The notes under the pieces: model-generated
Told to the model about the DNA's origin: nothing
The model's input: the letters and a program-made list of their open reading frames with translations, nothing else
Database searches by the model: none
Made by a program: the position numbers and the translations under genes
Origin: JBFHDX01 sp041584475
GTDB lineage: Bacteria > Pseudomonadota > Alphaproteobacteria > UBA8366 > JADFVY01
Length of the DNA: 20,489 nucleotides
NCBI GenBank assembly: GCA_041584475.1
Contig: JBFHDX010000067.1
Location: 1-20,489 of the forward strand
Reading direction: 5' to 3'
Shown: piece after piece, positions 16,312 through 20,489 of the stretch
Numbering within the stretch: the stretch's first letter is position 1
Layout of the letters: each line of letters opens with the position of its first letter

Positions 16312-18298
16312 GGGCCTTGCGGCCACGCGAGCGCCGACGCTGCCGGCCCCGCGCGTGTACCCGGAGCGGGCCGACCGGGCGGATGGCTGGAAGGAGCGTC
16401 TCGACACCGTGATTTCGGGCATCCCGGCCGTCATGACACCGGGCCTCTATGCGGCACGAAACAGGCAAATCGTTCGCCGCGCAGGCCGCTACGCGGTGGA
16501 ACTGGCGGCGATTGACGATGCCGGGCTCGACCGATTCGCGCAGAAGGCGCAGCTGGAACTGCGCCGGGTCAGATTCGCGGACGAGGCGGTCGCACGCGGT
16601 TTCGCGCTGGTCCGCGAGGTGGCGAGTCGGACGATCGGCCTGCGCCATTATGACGTCCAGCTGCAGGGCGGATTTGCGATCCTCAAAGGCATGATCGCGG
16701 AGATGGAGACCGGCGAAGGCAAGACGCTGACCGCAACCCTGGCGGCCTCGGTGGCGGCGCTGGCCGGCATCCCCGTGCACATCATCACCGTCAACGACTA
16801 CCTCGCGCAGCGCGACGCGGAGACGATGGGGCCGATCTACAGGCGTCTCGGTCTGACGGTCGACCATGTCATTCACGGCAGATCGCCACAGGAACGGCGC
16901 GCGGCATACCTCAGCGACGTGACCTACTGCACCAACAAGGAGGCCGCGTTCGACTACCTTCGCGACCGCCTCGTGCTCGGCACGAACGCCAACAATCTGC
17001 GGCTGAAGATCGAACGCCTCTATGGCGAGACATCACGGACCAATCGCCTGGTCATGCGCGGTCTTCACTTCGCGATCGTGGACGAGGCGGACAGCGTTCT
17101 GATCGACGAAGCGCGAACGCCCCTGATTATCTCCAGCGAGTCCGACCCGGCGGACGAACAGGAACGGGCCGAGCGCGCGCTGCAACTCATCGAACCGCTC
17201 GAGCAGGGCCGTGACTACACGATAAACCGCGAGGAACGCCGCATCGAGCTCAGCGATGCCGGCAAGACACGGCTGGCCGAGCGGGCCGAGCAGCTGAACG
17301 CCTTCTGGCAGGGCCGGATTCGCCGCGAGGAAGCGGCCAGGCAGGCGCTCGCGGCGACGCATCTGTTCAGGCGCGACGAGCATTATCTCGTGCGGGACGG
17401 GAAAGTCGAGATCGTCGACGAGTACACCGGGCGGGTCATGGCCGACCGCTCGTGGGGGGAGGGCCTGCACCAGCTGATCGAGGTGAAGGAGGGATGCGCG
17501 GCGACGCCACGCCGGGAGCCGCTTGCGCGCATGACCTATCAGCGGTTCTTCCGTCGGTACACGAGGCTCGCGGGGATGACGGGAACCGCGCGGGAGACGG
17601 CGAGCGAGCTGTGGTCCGTCTACCGGCTGCCAGTCGCGACCGTGCCGCCCAACAGACCGCTGCGCAGGATCCGCGAGCGGGATCGCGTCTGCCGGTCGAC
17701 GGCGGAGAAATGGACGGCGATCGCCGCGCGGACCAAGGAGCTGGCGGACAGCGGCCGCCCGGTATTGCTGGGCACTCGCTCGGTTTCGGCATCCGAGGCC
17801 GCGAGCCGAGAACTGGATGCGGCCGGCCTGCCCCACGTCGTGCTCAACGCGGCGCAGGACCGCCACGAGGCGGAAGTGATCGCCCGCGCCGGAGAGCGCG
17901 GCCGCGTCACGATTGCCACCAACATGGCGGGTCGCGGGGTCGATATCGTCTTGGGCGAAGGCGTCGCCCGATTGGGAGGACTTTGCGTGCTGATGTCCGA
18001 GCGACACGATGCCGGCCGTATCGACCGGCAACTCCTCGGGCGCAGCGGACGGCACGGCGAGCCCGGCAGCGCAGAAGCGATCTTGTCGCTGGAGGATCCG
18101 CTGCTCGAGTTCTCACGGAGCCGCCTGCTTCGTGCCGCTGCCCGACTCCCCGGTTGGATCGGGCAATGGGCGGGTCGCGCCGCCTTCGATCGTGCGCAGC
18201 GCAAGGCGGAGCGAACGCATTCCCGCATGCGACGCGAGCTCGTGAGACATGACCAGCGGCTCGGCAACCTGCTGGCGTTTTCGGGACGAAACGAATGA
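16304..18298 (+). CDS. Short SecA-like preprotein translocase ATPase
   Basis: A 664-aa SecA paralogue. Q-motif region LRHYDVQLQGG, Walker A METGEGKT (134-141), Walker B DEAD (260-263) in VDEADSVLIDEARTP, a preprotein cross-linking region (~227-370), VDEYTGRVM and LAGMTGTA, TNMAGRG (539-545), and QLLGRSGRHGEPG (576-588) are all present, so ATPase and nucleotide-gating parts look intact. The protein ends about 76 residues after motif VI, inside the long scaffold helix (AQRKAERTHSRMRRELVRHD). The rest of the helical scaffold, the two-helix finger, the wing domain's end and the zinc-binding tail of housekeeping SecA are missing. ATGTCTGA overlaps the M50 stop and ATGA joins it to the next gene, so all are translationally coupled. 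It probably powers export of a dedicated substrate. Confidence 0.85.
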   Translation: MSEGLAATRAPTLPAPRVYPERADRADGWKERLDTVISGIPAVMTPGLYAARNRQIVRRAGRYAVELAAIDDAGLDRFAQKAQLELRRVRFADEAVARGFALVREVASRTIGLRHYDVQLQGGFAILKGMIAEMETGEGKTLTATLAASVAALAGIPVHIITVNDYLAQRDAETMGPIYRRLGLTVDHVIHGRSPQERRAAYLSDVTYCTNKEAAFDYLRDRLVLGTNANNLRLKIERLYGETSRTNRLVMRGLHFAIVDEADSVLIDEARTPLIISSESDPADEQERAERALQLIEPLEQGRDYTINREERRIELSDAGKTRLAERAEQLNAFWQGRIRREEAARQALAATHLFRRDEHYLVRDGKVEIVDEYTGRVMADRSWGEGLHQLIEVKEGCAATPRREPLARMTYQRFFRRYTRLAGMTGTARETASELWSVYRLPVATVPPNRPLRRIRERDRVCRSTAEKWTAIAARTKELADSGRPVLLGTRSVSASEAASRELDAAGLPHVVLNAAQDRHEAEVIARAGERGRVTIATNMAGRGVDIVLGEGVARLGGLCVLMSERHDAGRIDRQLLGRSGRHGEPGSAEAILSLEDPLLEFSRSRLLRAAARLPGWIGQWAGRAAFDRAQRKAERTHSRMRRELVRHDQRLGNLLAFSGRNE

Positions 18299-19491
18299 GA
18301 GGCCGGCGGCGAAATCGATTATCGGCTGTCGGTTTCCTGCTCGCCGTGATCGGACCGGTCGCGGGGACCGCGACGGCGCAGCCGGCGGAGACCGCTCCGG
18401 ATTCCTTCGACTGCGTCATCGAGCCGCGGCGCATCGTCGAGCTGGGCAGTGCCGAGGACGGGGTCGTTCGCGAAATTCTGGTCGACCGCGGCGATATCGT
18501 CGAGGCCGGTGCCGCGGTGGCGCGGCTCGACTACGAACTTCAGGCCCTCGCCGTCGAACTCGCCCGCGTGCGCGCCGATCACGACGTCGAGGTTCGTTCG
18601 AGCCGGGCGCGACTGGAGTTTCGCAAACGCGAAGTCGCCCGCGCGAAGCAACTGCATGACAAGAGCATCGTCTCGACCAAGCTGCTCGACGAAGCCGATA
18701 TCGAGCGTCAGCTCGCACAGCACGGTTTGATCGCCGCCGAGCTCGACCAGCGCGCAGCGCAGGTCGAACTGCGCCTCGCCGAGACACGCCTCGAGCGGCG
18801 CACGATCCGGAGCACCGTCACCGGGGTCGTGACCGAGGTCACGAAAGCGGTCGGGGAGCTGACCCACGACCAGGCGCCGGTGATGACGATCGCCGAAATC
18901 GACCCGCTTCATGTCGAGGTGTACGTGCCGATCGAGCATTACGGACGGATAAGCGCGGGCATGGAGGCCAAGGTGACGCCGAGTGCTCCGGTCGAGGGCC
19001 TTTACAGCGCGCGTGTCGAGGTCGTCGATCGGGTGCTCGACGCCGCAAGCGGTACCTTCGGGGTGCGGCTCGAACTGGCCAATCCGGGTTACCGGTTGCC
19101 CGCGGGCTTGAAATGCCGCGTCAGCTTTCCCACGCGCAGGGCGGAAGCCGGAGGTTTCGGACAAGCGCCGAAGCACGCGGCCGCCGACGCCCCGCCGCCC
19201 GTGGACGAGACCGTCGTCGCTGAGACACCGGCGGTGGCGGTGGCAGCGCCCGCCACCGAGCCCGAGACCGGCGACGCGGATCCGCCGTGGCGCAACGCGG
19301 CGTTGGTCTACGTGATCCAGAGCAAGCTGCTTGATGCCGGATACGATCCGGGTCCGCCGGACGGCGTGCTGGGCGAAAGAACGCGAGCGGCGATCCGGGC
19401 GTTCCAGGAAGAAAAGGGCTTGCCCGTCGACGGTGCACCGAGTCTCGACCTGTTTAACGCCCTGCGCCAGGAGGAACAGCCTCCCCGCTAG
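18295..19491 (+). CDS. Periplasmic adaptor (RND/HlyD-like) with peptidoglycan-binding domain
   Basis: A 398-aa exported protein. Residues 1-29 are a Sec signal peptide ending TATAQ. Then come lipoyl half-motifs (VELGSAEDGVVREILVDRGD and IRSTVTGVVTEVTKAVGEL) around a ~90-residue coiled coil, and beta-barrel strands to ~285. A Pro/Ala-rich linker (~285-330) leads to a PG_binding_1 domain (VIQSKLLDAGYDPGPPDGVLGERTRAAIRAFQ). Fusion of an adaptor to a wall-binding domain would fix the conduit in the peptidoglycan. It is the last gene before the leader of the LEPR-XLL gene. The start overlaps the SecA-like stop as ATGA. Confidence 0.8.
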   Translation: MRGRRRNRLSAVGFLLAVIGPVAGTATAQPAETAPDSFDCVIEPRRIVELGSAEDGVVREILVDRGDIVEAGAAVARLDYELQALAVELARVRADHDVEVRSSRARLEFRKREVARAKQLHDKSIVSTKLLDEADIERQLAQHGLIAAELDQRAAQVELRLAETRLERRTIRSTVTGVVTEVTKAVGELTHDQAPVMTIAEIDPLHVEVYVPIEHYGRISAGMEAKVTPSAPVEGLYSARVEVVDRVLDAASGTFGVRLELANPGYRLPAGLKCRVSFPTRRAEAGGFGQAPKHAAADAPPPVDETVVAETPAVAVAAPATEPETGDADPPWRNAALVYVIQSKLLDAGYDPGPPDGVLGERTRAAIRAFQEEKGLPVDGAPSLDLFNALRQEEQPPR

Positions 19492-19725
19492 GCCGGGCGG
19501 GTAGCGCCGAGACATGCGCGTGCAGCGGACGGTCCATTGCAGCTTCCTGCGTCTCGAGGAAACCCGGCGCGCCCTGCTCTTGCCCGCGCGGCCGCTTCAA
19601 TCCGGGAATCCCCGCCCGCGCCATGACCAATGTCGCGTCATGGCTAATTTATCGAAGAATCCTTGTTTGTTAAGGCACATCTTCCTTCTTGTGGGCTCTG
19701 AAAATTTGTGATAAATTTTCTAGAA

Positions 19726-19807
19726 ATGCGGTTCTAATTCGCCAGATATTCTAGTTTTCGTAGTAAAGCAATACTATTTGACCGCATACAAAAATAATCA
19801 TCTGGCG
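19726..19807. repeat. Two interleaved inverted repeats
   Basis: ATGCGGT (19726-19732) is complementary to ACCGCAT (19781-19787), and CGCCAGAT (19740-19747) to ATCTGGCG (19800-19807). The arms alternate as A-B-A'-B', so as RNA they could form a pseudoknot; as DNA they could be spaced operator half-sites. Confidence 0.4.
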
Positions 19808-19849
19808 ATCCAGAGTTCACGAAAAAAGATCGACTGCATACGAATAAAT
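19780..19849 (+). repeat. Direct repeat GACYGCATAC, 52 bp apart
   Basis: GACCGCATACAAAAATAA at 19780 and GACTGCATACGAATAAAT at 19832 share GAC-Y-GCATAC followed by an A-rich tail. The 52-bp spacing is about five helical turns, which suits tandem sites for one regulator. Confidence 0.4.
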
Positions 19850-19902
19850 AAGGGTTGCAGCGCGGGTATTCCAGTTGGTTGCGCCGACATGGACAGGGGG
19901 CC

Positions 19903-19941
19903 ATGACTGCCACGTTTGACTTCATCAAGAAAATGATCTGA
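19903..19941 (+). CDS. Possible 12-residue leader peptide
   Basis: ATG at 19903 opens MTATFDFIKKMI and stops at TGA 19939-19941. CAGGGGG ends two bases before the ATG, closer than ideal. Immediately after the stop, GACCGG (19940-19945) pairs with CCGGTC (19953-19958), followed by a C/T-rich stretch, resembling a leader-peptide and attenuator arrangement. This may be chance. Confidence 0.2.
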   Translation: MTATFDFIKKMI

Positions 19942-20006
19942 CCGGACGACTGCCGGTCCGCCCCTCTCTTTGTTTTGAGTAGCCGACGGTCTGCCTCGGA
20001 CACTTG

Positions 20007-20028
20007 GCTTCCAGCTTGGTCTGGAAGC
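20007..20028 (+). promoter_or_regulatory. Perfect hairpin just before the LEPR-XLL ribosome binding site
   Basis: GCTTCCAG (20007-20014) pairs with CTGGAAGC (20021-20028) around a 6-base loop. It ends three bases before the GGGGGG tract (20032-20037) that serves as ribosome binding site for ATG 20043. It could affect translation initiation or protect the mRNA 5' end. Confidence 0.45.
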
Positions 20029-20042
20029 AGCGGGGGGCGACG

Positions 20043-20489
20043 ATGGCGTTTCCGTTCAAGCAATCTGTGCCGGGCGGCCTTCGCGCGCGCCGGCGCACCG
20101 ACGAGTCGTGGAGCGAGTTGCTGAGGCGCCTTCCGGGACGGCGCGGGCCAGGCGGCAGTCTCTCCGGCATACGGCGCCGGCACCCGGAGGCGGGGCGCGC
20201 GGTGCTGTTCGAGCAGCTCGAGCCGCGCTACCTGCTGTCGGCGGATCTGATGCCGTGGGCCGTCGATATGAACTTCGAAGGCAGCGACCTCACGCTGCGG
20301 CTGGATTCCGCGTTCAACACACTGCAGATCGTCGACAACAGCGGCCTCTTGGGGCCGCAAATCGTTTCGGAGCGGAGCCTCGACGCGGTGACCAGCGTTC
20401 GGGTCACGGGTACGGGGCTGGACGACCGCCTGGTTCTCGATTTCGCGACGCCGTTCACGCTCGCCGCCGGGATCAGCTTCGCCGGCGAT
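20043..20489 (+). CDS. LEPR-XLL domain surface protein, N-terminal part (cut by window end)
   Basis: 149 codons are visible and the frame stays open to the last base. A basic, Arg/Gly-rich N-terminus of about 52 residues precedes FEQLEPRYLLSAD (residues ~57-69), the signature of the LEPR-XLL domain found at the start of very large, repeat-rich surface or secreted proteins. There is no classic Sec signal peptide; the LEPR-XLL region itself is probably the export or targeting tag. The following residues (DLTLRLDSAFNTLQIVDN; VRVTGTGLDDRLVLDFA) look like the first beta-rich repeats of an adhesin-type passenger. The start has a GGGGGG ribosome site. It lies directly downstream of the SecA/HlyD genes, making it their most likely substrate. 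Confidence 0.8.
   Translation, partial: MAFPFKQSVPGGLRARRRTDESWSELLRRLPGRRGPGGSLSGIRRRHPEAGRAVLFEQLEPRYLLSADLMPWAVDMNFEGSDLTLRLDSAFNTLQIVDNSGLLGPQIVSERSLDAVTSVRVTGTGLDDRLVLDFATPFTLAAGISFAGD

Larger units (their letters stand above)
19492..20042 (+). promoter_or_regulatory. AT-rich leader region of the LEPR-XLL gene
   Basis: 551 bp without a normal gene. From about 19660 to 19860 it is strikingly AT-rich between GC-rich genes. It contains interleaved inverted repeats, a direct repeat, a possible 12-codon leader peptide and two hairpins near the start codon, each listed separately. TACTAT at about 19773 is a possible -10 with a poor -35. The long region suggests that the surface protein is regulated separately from the export genes. 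Confidence 0.5.

Noticed and set aside
14122..16434. Minus-strand open frame of 770 codons opposite the M50 gene
   Set aside because: It is His/Arg/Asp-rich with no domain, and is the mirror of a GC-rich coding frame. The plus-strand gene has clear motifs.
17033..18055. Minus-strand open frame of 340 codons opposite the SecA-like gene
   Set aside because: Shadow of a gene with all SecA motifs on the plus strand.
18319..19515. Minus-strand open frame of 398 codons opposite the adaptor gene
   Set aside because: Mirror frame of the adaptor; rich in Arg/His/Asp without domain signals.

Overview
The window reads as chromosome or genomic-island DNA of a GC-rich Pseudomonadota (Gram-negative). The basis is Tat and Sec signal peptides, a sigma-54 regulatory circuit and several periplasmic adaptor proteins. 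I cannot name the genus. No rRNA, tRNA or CRISPR array is visible.

Left part (about 1-11150) is a probable arsenite-oxidation island. arxABC (1307-5798) encodes a Tat-exported molybdopterin catalytic subunit of the Arx/Arr branch of the DMSO-reductase family, a four-cluster [4Fe-4S] protein and an NrfD-type quinone-reactive membrane anchor. Downstream, arxXSR (6994-10776) encodes a PhnD-like periplasmic binding protein with one cysteine, a membrane histidine kinase and an NtrC-type sigma-54 activator. Upstream of arxA are a good -24/-12 promoter (1142-1157) and two dyads of the form GTTACC-N4-GGTARC, 43 bp apart (1007-1066). The likely circuit is ArxX sensing arsenite, ArxS and ArxR relaying the signal, and sigma-54 transcription of arxABC; this is inferred from the AioXSR/ArxXSR precedent. 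A small AhpD-like gene lies divergently at 560-877. The segment lies between two directly oriented copies of a ~69-bp repeat (158-226 and 11022-11090). Each copy coincides with the 3' end of a decayed large-serine-recombinase-like reading frame on the minus strand, so the arx block may be an integrated or recombined island. A ~265-bp MITE-like element (6010-6274) sits between arxC and arxX.

Right part (11787-20489) is a tightly packed six-gene block that I think is the most novel content. In order it encodes a DUF3467-like small protein, a tandem-GAF/HlyD membrane fusion protein, a PqqD/M50 metalloprotease/lipoyl-HlyD protein, a short SecA-like ATPase, a secreted adaptor with a C-terminal peptidoglycan-binding domain, and the start of a LEPR-XLL surface protein cut by the window end. 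Genes overlap by 8 and 4 bases at the M50/SecA and SecA/adaptor junctions. A 551-bp AT-rich leader with repeats and hairpins precedes the LEPR-XLL gene. No ABC ATPase, SecY or TolC-like channel is present. I propose a dedicated export machine for the LEPR-XLL protein, built from a truncated SecA motor and three HlyD-like adaptors.

Gene-poor stretches are 1-157, 878-1306 (regulatory), 5799-6993 (MITE, hairpins, arxX promoter), 10777-11786 (repeat copy 2, AT-rich promoter region) and 19492-20042 (leader of the LEPR-XLL gene).
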